Origin: Pseudomonas moraviensis
GTDB taxonomy: Bacteria; Pseudomonadota; Gammaproteobacteria; Pseudomonadales; Pseudomonadaceae
NCBI RefSeq assembly: GCF_900105805.1
Contig: NZ_LT629788.1
Coordinates: 5,316,501 to 5,380,500, forward strand
Reading direction: 5' to 3'
Length of the DNA stretch: 64,000 nucleotides
The position numbers were made by a program, and so were the translations under genes. Within the stretch, counting starts at the first letter, position 1. Each line of letters begins with the position of its first letter. Below are positions 33,390 through 42,711 of the stretch, one piece after another. Under the pieces are notes generated by a model. The model saw only the letters and a list, made by a program, of their open reading frames with translations. It was not told where the DNA came from and did not search any database.

Positions 33390-34976
33390 ATGACTAGTTT
33401 GCATGCCGACGAGGCGTTTCTCGGCCATTTCCAGTTAAGTCACGACCCGTTCGCGCCACGGGTGCCGGGCTTCAAATTCTTTCCGGCCCAGCGCAAACCG
33501 GTGCTGGGTCAACTGCATCACCTGGCGCGTTACAGCCAGTTGCTGCTGGTGGTCACCGGGCCGCAGGGCAGCGGCAAGACCCTGTTGCGGCAGGCGCTGG
33601 TGGCCAGCACCAACAAACAATCGGTGCAAAGCGTGGTGGTTTCCGCCCGTGGCGCCGGCGACGCGGCCGGCGTGCTGCGCCAGGTGGCGCAGGCGCTGGA
33701 TGTCGCCCAGGCCGAGGTCGGCGCGATTCTCGAGCAGGTGGTGCAACTGGGTCTGACCGGACAGGAAGTCTATCTGCTGGTGGACGACGCTGAGCAGCTC
33801 GACGAGTCGGCGCTGGAAGCGTTGATGGCGCTGGGTGCCGGCACACCGGAAGGTCGCCCGCATGTATTCCTGTTTGGCGAGTCGTCGCTGATCGCTCAGC
33901 TCGAAGCTTTGCAGCTCGAAGAAGAGCGTTTCCACGTCATCGAATTGCAGCCGTACACCGAAGAAGAGACTCGCGAATATCTCGACCAGCGGCTGGAAGG
34001 CGCGGGCCGGGGTGTCGAACTTTTCACCGCAGATCAGATCTCTGATATTCACGAAAGCTCCGAGGGCTGGCCGGGCAACATCAACCAGGTCGCTCGCGAT
34101 GCACTGATCGAAGTCATGATTGCCAGCCGCTCTGCGGTCAAGCGTCCAAGTATGGGGTTCAACATGCCGAAGAAACACGTATTGGCGATTTCCGCCGTCG
34201 TTGTGGTCGCGGTTGCCGCCGCCTGGCTGATGCCGGGTCGCAGCAAGGCACCGACCACCGGTGCTCCGGCCAATGAACAGGCGCAACTGCCATTGGGTCA
34301 GGGCGCCGCGAATGGCGCCAACCCGTCCGTCGAGTTCGCTGGCAACACCCAGCCGATGCCGCTGCCGCTGGTCGGCAACTCGCAGCCGGTCATGCGTGGC
34401 CCGCTCGCTGAAGCCGCCGGTGGCATCACCGAAGGCGATGACGGCGTGCCACTGGAAGGCTCCAGCGATACCCCGCCGACCGTGACCACCTCTGCACCGC
34501 CTGCGGGCGTTCCGGCCGGTCCTGCGCCGACACCGGTTCCGACCCCTGCCGCCAAACCGGCACCAACCCCGGCACCGACGCAGATCGCCACGGCCAAGCC
34601 TGCTCCGGCCACTCCAGCGCCAGCTGCGAAACCGGCCCCGGCTCCGGCCAAGCCTGCCGACAAGCCGGTCACCGTGGCCAAGGCCGCCGGCGGCAGCTGG
34701 TACGCCGGTCAGCCGACCAGCAATTACGTGGTGCAGATCCTCGGCACCAGCTCGGAAACCGCCGCGCAGAACTTCGTCAAGGAGCAGGGCGGCGAGTACC
34801 GTTATTTCAAGAAAGTCCTCAATGGCAAGCCGCTTTACGTGATCACCTACGGCAACTTTGCCAATCGTGATGCGGCCGTTTCTGCCATCAAGGCCTTGCC
34901 AGCGAAGGTTCAGGCTGGTAAACCTTGGCCTCGCACTGTCGCCAGCGTCCAACAGGAACTGGCAACAACTCGCTGA
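33390..34976 (+). CDS. AAA ATPase-SPOR protein, DamX-like
   Basis: A 528-residue protein in the aroB-damX position. Residues 1-250 form an ExeA/GspA-type AAA+ domain with Walker A TGPQGSGKTLL and Walker B VYLLVDDAEQL. A membrane helix follows near residue 262 (HVLAISAVVVVAVAAAWLMP), then a long Pro/Ala/Thr linker and a C-terminal SPOR domain (YVVQILGTSSETAAQNFVKE). E. coli DamX lacks the complete ATPase domain, so this is the larger Pseudomonas form. A division role at the septum is inferred from the SPOR domain. Confidence 0.88.
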   Translation: MTSLHADEAFLGHFQLSHDPFAPRVPGFKFFPAQRKPVLGQLHHLARYSQLLLVVTGPQGSGKTLLRQALVASTNKQSVQSVVVSARGAGDAAGVLRQVAQALDVAQAEVGAILEQVVQLGLTGQEVYLLVDDAEQLDESALEALMALGAGTPEGRPHVFLFGESSLIAQLEALQLEEERFHVIELQPYTEEETREYLDQRLEGAGRGVELFTADQISDIHESSEGWPGNINQVARDALIEVMIASRSAVKRPSMGFNMPKKHVLAISAVVVVAVAAAWLMPGRSKAPTTGAPANEQAQLPLGQGAANGANPSVEFAGNTQPMPLPLVGNSQPVMRGPLAEAAGGITEGDDGVPLEGSSDTPPTVTTSAPPAGVPAGPAPTPVPTPAAKPAPTPAPTQIATAKPAPATPAPAAKPAPAPAKPADKPVTVAKAAGGSWYAGQPTSNYVVQILGTSSETAAQNFVKEQGGEYRYFKKVLNGKPLYVITYGNFANRDAAVSAIKALPAKVQAGKPWPRTVASVQQELATTR

Positions 34977-34982
34977 AGATTC

Positions 34983-35003
34983 GGCGGCCTTACCCAGGCC
35001 GCC
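34983..35003 (+). terminator. GC-rich hairpin after the DamX-like gene
   Basis: GGCGGCC-TTACCCA-GGCCGCC is a perfect stem, but without a T-run, so it may be a weak or Rho-assisted terminator or only an mRNA 3' stabiliser. Confidence 0.45.
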
Positions 35004-35189
35004 TCTCCCGGCACCTCAAAATCTCCACGAGTGCGCGCTTCCTGAAAAGGTCGCGTGCCTTGTGGTGTCTGCGTCACAGTAGTTTTTGAGTCGTTGCGGT
35101 CAGAATTTAAAAAAGTTTTGACTAGCACAGCATATCGCTTTAAACCTTTCACAAATGCGACATGAATTTGCGACAGTTCGTCGTCAAAT

Positions 35190-35218
35190 TTGTGAGCCTC
35201 TGTGTCGCTGTGTACAAT
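35190..35218 (+). promoter_or_regulatory. Sigma-70 promoter of gltBD
   Basis: TTGTGA, 17 bases, TACAAT in the 351-base gap before gltB, giving a leader of about 100 bases. The rest of the gap is AT-rich with no coding or hairpin features apart from the one at 34983. Confidence 0.6.
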
Positions 35219-35327
35219 GACCACCCTTTTGCCCCCGCTAAGCCGGCGTACGTTCGGCGCGGAACGCAAGTGGTTGAATTGAAAAGAAATTTGCCTCGAA
35301 TAGAGGCAGCCTGGTGAGAAAGTGTCT

Positions 35328-38300
35328 ATGAAAGCAGGTCTGTACCAACCAGATGAATTCAAGGATAACTGCGGTTTCGGCCTGATAGCTCATATGCAGG
35401 GCGAGCCCAGTCACACCCTTTTGCAAACGGCCATCGAGGCCCTGACCTGCATGACCCACCGCGGTGGGATTAATGCCGACGGCAAGACCGGTGACGGTTG
35501 CGGTCTGCTGATTCAGAAACCCGACGCCTTCCTGCGAGCCATTGCCCAGGAGAGCTTCGGCGTCGAAATGCCCAAGCAATATGCAGTGGGCATGGTGTTC
35601 TTCAATCAGGATCCGGCCAAGGCCGAAGCTGCTCGCGAGAACATGAACCGCGAGATCCTCGCAGAAGGCCTGCAACTGATCGGCTGGCGCAAAGTGCCGA
35701 TCGACACCAGCGTCCTTGGCCGCCTGGCCCTTGAGCGCCTGCCGCAGATCGAGCAGGTCTACATTGGCGGCGAAGGCCTGAGCGATCAGGACATGGCCGT
35801 GAAGCTGTTCAGCGCCCGTCGCCGTTCGTCGGTGGCCAACGCCGCTGACACCGACCACTACATCTGCAGCTTTTCGCACAAGACCATCATCTATAAAGGC
35901 CTGATGATGCCGGCCGACCTGGCGGCGTTCTATCCGGACCTGAGTGACGAGCGCCTGCAAACCGCGATCTGCGTGTTCCACCAGCGCTTCTCCACCAACA
36001 CCCTGCCGAAATGGCCGCTGGCGCAGCCGTTCCGCTTCCTCGCCCACAACGGCGAAATCAACACCATCACCGGTAACCGTAATTGGGCGCAGGCCCGTCG
36101 GACCAAGTTCACCAATGATCTGATGGATCTGGAAGAGCTCGGCCCGCTGGTCAACCGTGTCGGTTCCGACTCGTCGAGCATGGACAACATGCTCGAACTG
36201 ATGGTCACCGGTGGCATCGACCTGTTCCGTGGCGTGCGGATGATCATTCCGCCAGCGTGGCAGAACGTCGAAACCATGGACCCGGATCTGCGTGCGTTCT
36301 ACGAGTACAACTCGATGCACATGGAGCCGTGGGACGGCCCGGCCGGCGTGGTCATGACCGATGGTCGCTACGCGGTGTGCCTGCTCGACCGTAACGGTCT
36401 GCGTCCGGCGCGCTGGGTCACCACCAAGAACGGTTTCATCACATTGGCGTCGGAAATCGGCGTGTGGAACTACCAGCCTGAAGACGTGCTCGCCAAGGGC
36501 CGCGTCGGGCCGGGTCAGATCTTCGCCGTGGACACCGAAACCGGGCAGATCCTCGACACCGATGCGATCGACAACCGTCTGAAATCCCGTCATCCGTACA
36601 AGCAATGGTTGCGCAAGAATGCCCTGCGCATTCAGGCGACCATGGAAGACAACGACCACGGTTCGGCTTTCTACGACGTCGATCAGCTCAAGCAATACAT
36701 GAAGATGTATCAGGTCACGTTCGAAGAGCGTGATCAGGTGCTGCGTCCGCTCGGCGAGCAAGGTTACGAAGCCGTGGGCTCGATGGGCGACGACACGCCG
36801 ATGGCCGTGCTGTCCCAGCGTGTGCGCACGCCGTACGACTATTTCCGTCAGCAGTTCGCGCAGGTGACCAACCCGCCGATCGACCCGCTGCGCGAAGCGA
36901 TCGTGATGTCGCTGGAAATCTGCCTCGGCGCCGAGCGCAACATTTTCCAGGAGTCGCCGGAACACGCCTCGCGCGTGATCCTCAGCTCGCCAGTGATCTC
37001 TCCGGCCAAGTGGCGCTCGCTGATGAACCTCGACCGTCCGGGTTTCGAACGGGCGATCATCGACCTCAACTACGACGAAAGCGTTGGCCTCGAAGCGGCG
37101 ATCCGCAACGTTGCCGATCAGGCTGAAGAGGCCGTGCGCGCCGGGCGTACCCAGATCGTCCTGAGTGACCGCCATATCGCTCCGGGCAAACTGCCGATCC
37201 ACGCCTCGCTGGCGACCGGTGCAGTGCACCACCGTCTGACCGAAAAAGGCTTGCGTTGCGATTCCAACATCCTCGTGGAAACCGCCACCGCCCGTGACCC
37301 GCATCACTTCGCCGTGCTGATCGGTTTCGGTGCCTCGGCTGTCTATCCGTTCCTGGCCTACGAAGTGCTGGGTGACCTGATCCGTACCGGTGAAGTACTG
37401 GGCGACCTCTACGAGGTGTTCAAGAACTACCGCAAGGGCATCACCAAAGGCCTGCTGAAGATCCTGTCGAAGATGGGTATTTCGACCATCGCTTCGTACC
37501 GTGGTGCGCAGCTGTTCGAGGCTATTGGCCTGTCCGAAGAAGTCTGCGAGCTGAGCTTCCGTGGCGTGCCGAGCCGCATCAAGGGCGCGCGTTTCGTCGA
37601 CATCGAAGCCGAGCAGAAAGCCCTCGCCGTCGAAGCCTGGAGCCCGCGCAAGCCGATCCAGCAGGGCGGTCTGCTGAAGTTCGTCCACGGTGGCGAATAT
37701 CACGCGTACAACCCGGACGTGGTCAACACCCTGCAAGCAGCCGTGCAGCAGGGCGACTACGCCAAGTTCAAGGAATACACCTCGCTGGTGGACAACCGTC
37801 CGGTGTCGATGATTCGTGACCTGTTCAAGGTCAAGACCCGCGATACGCCGCTGGACATCAGTGAAGTCGAGCCGCTGGAATCGGTGCTCAAGCGCTTCGA
37901 CTCCGCCGGTATCTCGCTGGGCGCACTGTCGCCGGAAGCTCACGAAGCCCTGGCCGAAGCCATGAACCGCCTCGGCGCGCGTTCCAACTCCGGCGAAGGT
38001 GGTGAAGACCCGGCGCGTTACGGCACCATCAAGAGCTCGAAAATCAAGCAGGTCGCCACTGGCCGTTTCGGCGTAACCCCGGAATACCTGGTCAACGCCG
38101 AAGTGCTGCAGATCAAGGTTGCTCAGGGCGCCAAGCCGGGCGAGGGCGGGCAACTGCCGGGCGGCAAAGTGAACGGGCTGATCGCCAAGCTGCGTTATGC
38201 AGTGCCGGGCGTAACCCTGATTTCCCCACCGCCGCACCACGACATCTATTCGATCGAAGACTTGTCGCAGCTGATCTTTGACCTCAAGCAGGTCAACCCG

Positions 38301-39773
38301 CAGGCACTGGTTTCGGTGAAGCTGGTGGCTGAAGCGGGCGTCGGCACCATCGCCGCCGGTGTGGCCAAGGCCTACGCGGACTTGATCACCATCTCCGGCT
38401 ACGACGGCGGTACCGGTGCTTCGCCGCTGACCTCGATCAAGTACGCCGGAGCACCGTGGGAACTGGGCCTGGCTGAAACCCACCAGACCCTGCGCGGCAA
38501 CGACCTGCGCGGCAAGGTCCGGGTGCAGACCGACGGCGGTCTGAAAACCGGCCTCGACGTGATCAAAGCCGCGATCCTCGGCGCCGAAAGCTTCGGCTTC
38601 GGCACCGCGCCGATGATCGCGCTGGGCTGCAAATACCTGCGCATCTGCCACCTGAACAACTGCGCCACCGGCGTTGCCACTCAGAACGAAAAGCTGCGCA
38701 AGGATCACTACATCGGCACCGTCGACATGGTGGTGAATTTCTTCACCTACGTCGCCGAAGAAACCCGTGAGTGGCTGGCCAAGCTTGGCGTGCGCTCCCT
38801 CGAAGAGCTGATCGGTCGCACCGATCTGCTGGAAATCCTCGAAGGCCAGACCGCCAAGCAACATCACCTGGACCTGACGCCGCTGTTGGGCAGCGATCAC
38901 ATCCCGGCGGACAAACCGCAGTTCTGCGGCGTTGAGCGCAACCCGCCGTTCGACAAAGGCCTGCTGGCGGAGAAGATGGTCGAGCTGGCCTCGTCGGCGA
39001 TCAGCGATATGAGCGGTGCCGAGTTCGAGCTGGATATCTGCAACTGCGACCGCTCGATCGGTGCACGGATCTCCGGCGAAATCGCGCGCAAGCACGGCAA
39101 CCAGGGCATGGCCAAGGCGCCGATCACCTTCCGTTTCAAAGGCACGGCCGGGCAGAGCTTCGGTGTGTGGAACGCCGGCGGTCTGAACATGTACCTGGAA
39201 GGCGACGCCAACGACTACGTCGGCAAAGGCATGACCGGCGGCAAGCTGGTCATCGTGCCGCCGAAGGGCAGCGTCTACAAGACTCAGGACAGCGCCATTA
39301 TCGGCAACACCTGCCTGTACGGCGCCACGGGCGGCAAGCTGTTCGCCGCCGGCACCGCAGGCGAGCGTTTCGCCGTGCGTAACTCCGGTGCCCACACGGT
39401 TGTGGAAGGCACTGGCGATCACTGCTGCGAGTACATGACCGGTGGTTTCGTCTGCGTGCTGGGCAAGACCGGTTACAACTTCGGCTCTGGCATGACCGGT
39501 GGTTTCGCCTACGTGCTCGATCAGGACAACACCTTCGTTGACCGGGTCAACCACGAACTGGTGGAGATCCAGCGGATCAGCGGCGAGGCGATGGAAGCCT
39601 ATCGCAGCCACCTGCAGAACGTGCTGAACGAGTACGTCGCCGAGACCGACAGCGAGTGGGGTCGTGAACTCGCCGAGAACCTCGACGATTACTTGCGGCG
39701 TTTCTGGTTGGTCAAGCCCAAGGCTGCCAGCTTGAAAACCCTGCTTTCCAGCACTCGTGCCAACCCGCAGTGA
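35328..39773 (+). CDS. gltB: Glutamate synthase (NADPH) large subunit GltB
   Basis: A 1481-residue enzyme making glutamate from glutamine and 2-oxoglutarate. It has an N-terminal class II glutamine amidotransferase with nucleophile Cys16 (DNCGFGLIAHM), so a 15-residue propeptide must be removed. The FMN-binding synthase domain has GYDGGTGASPLTSIKYAG and the 3Fe-4S cysteines in GCKYLRICHLNNCATG. The C-terminal GXGXG beta-helix is GNTCLYGATGGKLFAAG. The ATG is chosen over a GTG two codons earlier because GGTGAG lies nine bases before it. It is followed 33 bases later by gltD. Confidence 0.98.
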   Translation: MKAGLYQPDEFKDNCGFGLIAHMQGEPSHTLLQTAIEALTCMTHRGGINADGKTGDGCGLLIQKPDAFLRAIAQESFGVEMPKQYAVGMVFFNQDPAKAEAARENMNREILAEGLQLIGWRKVPIDTSVLGRLALERLPQIEQVYIGGEGLSDQDMAVKLFSARRRSSVANAADTDHYICSFSHKTIIYKGLMMPADLAAFYPDLSDERLQTAICVFHQRFSTNTLPKWPLAQPFRFLAHNGEINTITGNRNWAQARRTKFTNDLMDLEELGPLVNRVGSDSSSMDNMLELMVTGGIDLFRGVRMIIPPAWQNVETMDPDLRAFYEYNSMHMEPWDGPAGVVMTDGRYAVCLLDRNGLRPARWVTTKNGFITLASEIGVWNYQPEDVLAKGRVGPGQIFAVDTETGQILDTDAIDNRLKSRHPYKQWLRKNALRIQATMEDNDHGSAFYDVDQLKQYMKMYQVTFEERDQVLRPLGEQGYEAVGSMGDDTPMAVLSQRVRTPYDYFRQQFAQVTNPPIDPLREAIVMSLEICLGAERNIFQESPEHASRVILSSPVISPAKWRSLMNLDRPGFERAIIDLNYDESVGLEAAIRNVADQAEEAVRAGRTQIVLSDRHIAPGKLPIHASLATGAVHHRLTEKGLRCDSNILVETATARDPHHFAVLIGFGASAVYPFLAYEVLGDLIRTGEVLGDLYEVFKNYRKGITKGLLKILSKMGISTIASYRGAQLFEAIGLSEEVCELSFRGVPSRIKGARFVDIEAEQKALAVEAWSPRKPIQQGGLLKFVHGGEYHAYNPDVVNTLQAAVQQGDYAKFKEYTSLVDNRPVSMIRDLFKVKTRDTPLDISEVEPLESVLKRFDSAGISLGALSPEAHEALAEAMNRLGARSNSGEGGEDPARYGTIKSSKIKQVATGRFGVTPEYLVNAEVLQIKVAQGAKPGEGGQLPGGKVNGLIAKLRYAVPGVTLISPPPHHDIYSIEDLSQLIFDLKQVNPQALVSVKLVAEAGVGTIAAGVAKAYADLITISGYDGGTGASPLTSIKYAGAPWELGLAETHQTLRGNDLRGKVRVQTDGGLKTGLDVIKAAILGAESFGFGTAPMIALGCKYLRICHLNNCATGVATQNEKLRKDHYIGTVDMVVNFFTYVAEETREWLAKLGVRSLEELIGRTDLLEILEGQTAKQHHLDLTPLLGSDHIPADKPQFCGVERNPPFDKGLLAEKMVELASSAISDMSGAEFELDICNCDRSIGARISGEIARKHGNQGMAKAPITFRFKGTAGQSFGVWNAGGLNMYLEGDANDYVGKGMTGGKLVIVPPKGSVYKTQDSAIIGNTCLYGATGGKLFAAGTAGERFAVRNSGAHTVVEGTGDHCCEYMTGGFVCVLGKTGYNFGSGMTGGFAYVLDQDNTFVDRVNHELVEIQRISGEAMEAYRSHLQNVLNEYVAETDSEWGRELAENLDDYLRRFWLVKPKAASLKTLLSSTRANPQ

Positions 39774-39806
39774 TATGCGCCTGAAGAGTTTGATGAGGTT
39801 TTAACA

Positions 39807-41225
39807 ATGGCTGAACGTCTGAATAACGACTTCCAGTTCATCGATGTCGGGCGCAAGGATCCGAAGAAGAAACTGTTGCGTCAACGCAAGAAAGAGTTCG
39901 TCGAAATCTACGAACCGTTCAAACCCCAGCAGTCGGCCGATCAGGCTCACCGCTGCCTGGGTTGCGGCAACCCGTATTGCGAATGGAAGTGCCCGGTGCA
40001 CAACTTCATTCCCAACTGGCTGAAACTGGTGGCCGAGGGCAACATCCTCCAGGCCGCCGAGCTGTCGCACCAGACCAACACCCTGCCGGAAGTCTGCGGC
40101 CGGGTGTGTCCGCAGGATCGTCTGTGCGAGGGTGCCTGCACCCTCAACGACGGTTTCGGCGCGGTGACCATCGGTTCGGTCGAGAAGTACATCACCGACA
40201 CCGCGTTCGCCATGGGCTGGCGCCCGGACATGTCCAAGGTCAAGCCGACCGGCAAGCGCGTCGCGATCATCGGTGCGGGCCCGGCGGGCCTGGGTTGTGC
40301 CGACGTGCTGGTGCGTGGCGGTGTGACCCCGGTGGTGTTCGACAAGAACCCGGAAATCGGCGGCTTGCTGACCTTCGGCATTCCCGAGTTCAAGCTGGAA
40401 AAGACCGTGCTGAGCAATCGTCGCGAAGTCTTCACCGGCATGGGCATCGAGTTCCGTCTGAATACCGAAGTCGGCAAAGACGTGACCATGGAACAACTGC
40501 TCGCTGAGTACGATGCGGTGTTCATGGGCATGGGCACCTACACCTACATGAAGGGCGGTTTTGCCGGGGAGGATCTGCCGGGCGTTTATGACGCGCTGGA
40601 TTTCCTCATCGCCAACGTCAACCGCAACCTGGGCTTTGAAAAGTCGCCGGAAGATTTCGTCGACATGAAAGGCAAGAAGGTTGTAGTGCTCGGCGGCGGC
40701 GACACGGCGATGGACTGCAACCGCACCTCGATCCGTCAGGGCGCCAAGTCGGTGACCTGTGCCTATCGTCGTGACGAAGCGAACATGCCCGGCTCGCGCA
40801 AAGAGGTGAAGAACGCCAAGGAAGAAGGCGTGAAGTTCCTCTACAACCGCCAGCCGATCGCTATCGTCGGTGAGGATAAGGTTGAAGGCGTGAAAGTGGT
40901 CGAGACCCGTCTCGGCGAGCCGGACGCCCGTGGCCGTCGCAGCCCCGAGCCGATCCCGGGTTCCGAAGAGATCATCCCGGCCGACGCCGTGGTCATCGCT
41001 TTCGGCTTCCGCCCGAGCCCGGCACCGTGGTTCGAACAGTTCGAAATCCAGACCGACAGCCAGGGCCGCGTTGTTGCGCCCGAGCAAGGTCAGTACAAGC
41101 ACCAGACCAGCAACCCGAAAATCTTCGCCGGTGGCGACATGGTGCGCGGCTCCGACCTGGTGGTGACGGCGATCTTCGAAGGGCGCAATGCCGCTGAAGG
41201 GATCCTCGATTACCTGGGTGTCTAA
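39807..41225 (+). CDS. gltD: Glutamate synthase (NADPH) small subunit GltD
   Basis: A 472-residue flavoprotein that passes electrons from NADPH to GltB. The N-terminal cysteines (RCLGCGNPYCEWKCP and VCGRVCPQDRLCEGAC) bind two [4Fe-4S] clusters; FAD site IGAGPAGLGCAD; NADPH site VLGGGDTAMDC. It is co-transcribed with gltB. Confidence 0.98.
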   Translation: MAERLNNDFQFIDVGRKDPKKKLLRQRKKEFVEIYEPFKPQQSADQAHRCLGCGNPYCEWKCPVHNFIPNWLKLVAEGNILQAAELSHQTNTLPEVCGRVCPQDRLCEGACTLNDGFGAVTIGSVEKYITDTAFAMGWRPDMSKVKPTGKRVAIIGAGPAGLGCADVLVRGGVTPVVFDKNPEIGGLLTFGIPEFKLEKTVLSNRREVFTGMGIEFRLNTEVGKDVTMEQLLAEYDAVFMGMGTYTYMKGGFAGEDLPGVYDALDFLIANVNRNLGFEKSPEDFVDMKGKKVVVLGGGDTAMDCNRTSIRQGAKSVTCAYRRDEANMPGSRKEVKNAKEEGVKFLYNRQPIAIVGEDKVEGVKVVETRLGEPDARGRRSPEPIPGSEEIIPADAVVIAFGFRPSPAPWFEQFEIQTDSQGRVVAPEQGQYKHQTSNPKIFAGGDMVRGSDLVVTAIFEGRNAAEGILDYLGV

Positions 41226-41241
41226 AAACAACGCAATCCCT

Positions 41242-41331
41242 TGTAGGAGTGAGCCTGCTCGCGATGGCGGTAGATCAGTCACCTGATGCATTGACTGATA
41301 CTCCGCTATCGCGAGCAGGCTCACTCCTACA
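41242..41331. repeat. REPIN (TGTAGGAGTGAGCCTGCTCGCGA family)
   Basis: Inverted arms flank a 40-base spacer in the gltD-hemE gap. Confidence 0.92.
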
Positions 41332-41465
41332 GTTGTTTTGTGTTGCTGCAAAAAATCAGCATTCCAACGCAATAAATTGACCCGATAGACAAAAGGCTGA
41401 CCCACATCCGTGCCTTTTGCCTCGCGCTCTGAGAAAATGCCCGCACTTTTTTTCCGGATGCCGAC

Positions 41466-42533
41466 ATGACTGCCCTGAAGAACGACCGTTTCCTCCGCGC
41501 CCTGCTCAAGCAACCCGTTGACGTCACCCCTGTGTGGATGATGCGCCAGGCCGGTCGCTACCTGCCGGAGTACCGCGCCAGCCGCGCTCACGCCGGCGAC
41601 TTCATGAGCCTGTGCATGAATCCGGAATTCGCCTGCGAAGTCACGCTGCAACCGCTCGACCGCTACCCGCAACTGGACGCGGCGATCCTGTTTTCCGACA
41701 TCCTCACCATCCCAGATGCCATGGGCCAGGGCCTGTACTTCGAGACGGGTGAAGGCCCGCGCTTCAAGAAAGTCGTCAGCACCCTCGCTGACATCGAAGC
41801 CCTGCCAATCCCCGATCCGCACAAAGATCTCGGCTACGTCATGGACGCGGTCAGCACCATCCGCCGTGAGCTCAACGGTCGGGTACCGCTGATCGGCTTC
41901 TCGGGCAGCCCTTGGACTCTCGCGACCTACATGGTCGAAGGCGGCTCGTCGAAAGACTTCCGCAAGACCAAAGCGATGCTCTACGACAACCCGCAGGCCA
42001 TGCACCTGCTGCTGGACAAACTGGCGCAGTCGGTGACCTCGTACCTCAACGGCCAGATCATGGCCGGCGCGCAAGCGGTACAGATCTTCGATACCTGGGG
42101 CGGCAACCTGTCGGCAGCGGCGTATCAGGAATTCTCGCTGGCCTACATGAAGAAAATCGTCAGCGGCCTGATCCGCGAGCACGACGGCCGCAAAGTGCCG
42201 GTGATCCTCTTCACCAAGAACGGCGGCCTGTGGCTGGAAAGCATCGCCGACGCCGGCGCTGACGCCCTCGGCCTGGACTGGACCTGCGACATCGGCAACG
42301 CCCGCGCCCGTGTCGGCGACAAGGTCGCGCTGCAAGGCAACATGGACCCGACCGTGCTCTACGCCAAACCGGAAGCGATCCGCACTGAAGTCGGACGCAT
42401 CCTGGCCAGCTACGGCAAGGGCAGCGGCCACGTGTTCAACCTTGGCCATGGCATCACCCCGGAAGTTGATCCAGAGCATGCGGGTGCGTTCCTGCGTGCG
42501 GTGCATGAATTGTCGGCGCAGTATCACGAGTGA
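41466..42533 (+). CDS. hemE: Uroporphyrinogen decarboxylase
   Basis: Decarboxylates uroporphyrinogen III to coproporphyrinogen III in heme synthesis. The 355 residues contain PVWMMRQAGRYLPEYR, ILFSDILTIPDAMG (catalytic Asp), LIGFSGSPWTLATYMVEGG and the C-terminal NLGHGITPEV. It has its own terminator, and a REPIN on each side marks it as a monocistronic unit. Confidence 0.98.
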   Translation: MTALKNDRFLRALLKQPVDVTPVWMMRQAGRYLPEYRASRAHAGDFMSLCMNPEFACEVTLQPLDRYPQLDAAILFSDILTIPDAMGQGLYFETGEGPRFKKVVSTLADIEALPIPDPHKDLGYVMDAVSTIRRELNGRVPLIGFSGSPWTLATYMVEGGSSKDFRKTKAMLYDNPQAMHLLLDKLAQSVTSYLNGQIMAGAQAVQIFDTWGGNLSAAAYQEFSLAYMKKIVSGLIREHDGRKVPVILFTKNGGLWLESIADAGADALGLDWTCDIGNARARVGDKVALQGNMDPTVLYAKPEAIRTEVGRILASYGKGSGHVFNLGHGITPEVDPEHAGAFLRAVHELSAQYHE

Positions 42534-42545
42534 TCAGCCCACAAT

Positions 42546-42579
42546 AAAAAACGCCCGGCTAAATGCCGGGCGTTTTTGT
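42546..42579 (+). terminator. Intrinsic terminator after hemE
   Basis: The stem ACGCCCGGC-TAAAT-GCCGGGCGT is bracketed by A and T runs. Confidence 0.92.
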
Positions 42580-42610
42580 TTGCGCGACTCAATGTCGGAC
42601 ACAGATCAAT

Positions 42611-42700
42611 TGTAGGAGTGAGCCTGCTCGCGATAGCGGTGGGTCAGCCAGTACATTCAGCGACTGACTCACCGCTATCGCGAGCAGGCTCACTCCTACA
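42611..42700. repeat. REPIN (TGTAGGAGTGAGCCTGCTCGCGATAGCGGT family)
   Basis: Near-perfect 30-base inverted arms between convergent hemE and the MFS gene. Confidence 0.93.
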
Positions 42701-42711
42701 GGGGTTTTATG

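Noticed and set aside
35238..39611. Open frame of 1457 codons on the strand opposite gltB
   Set aside because: It mirrors gltB almost exactly, as expected from GC-rich third positions in Pseudomonas; the translation is rich in His, Asp, Val and Gln with no recognisable domain, and gltB itself is certain.
39801..42527. Open frame of 908 codons opposite gltD and hemE
   Set aside because: It spans two well-identified genes and a REPIN in antisense; the composition is that of a shadow frame.
41242..42700. Possible CRISPR-like repeats around hemE
   Set aside because: The repeats are paired inverted REP palindromes, not regularly spaced direct repeats, and no cas genes are present.
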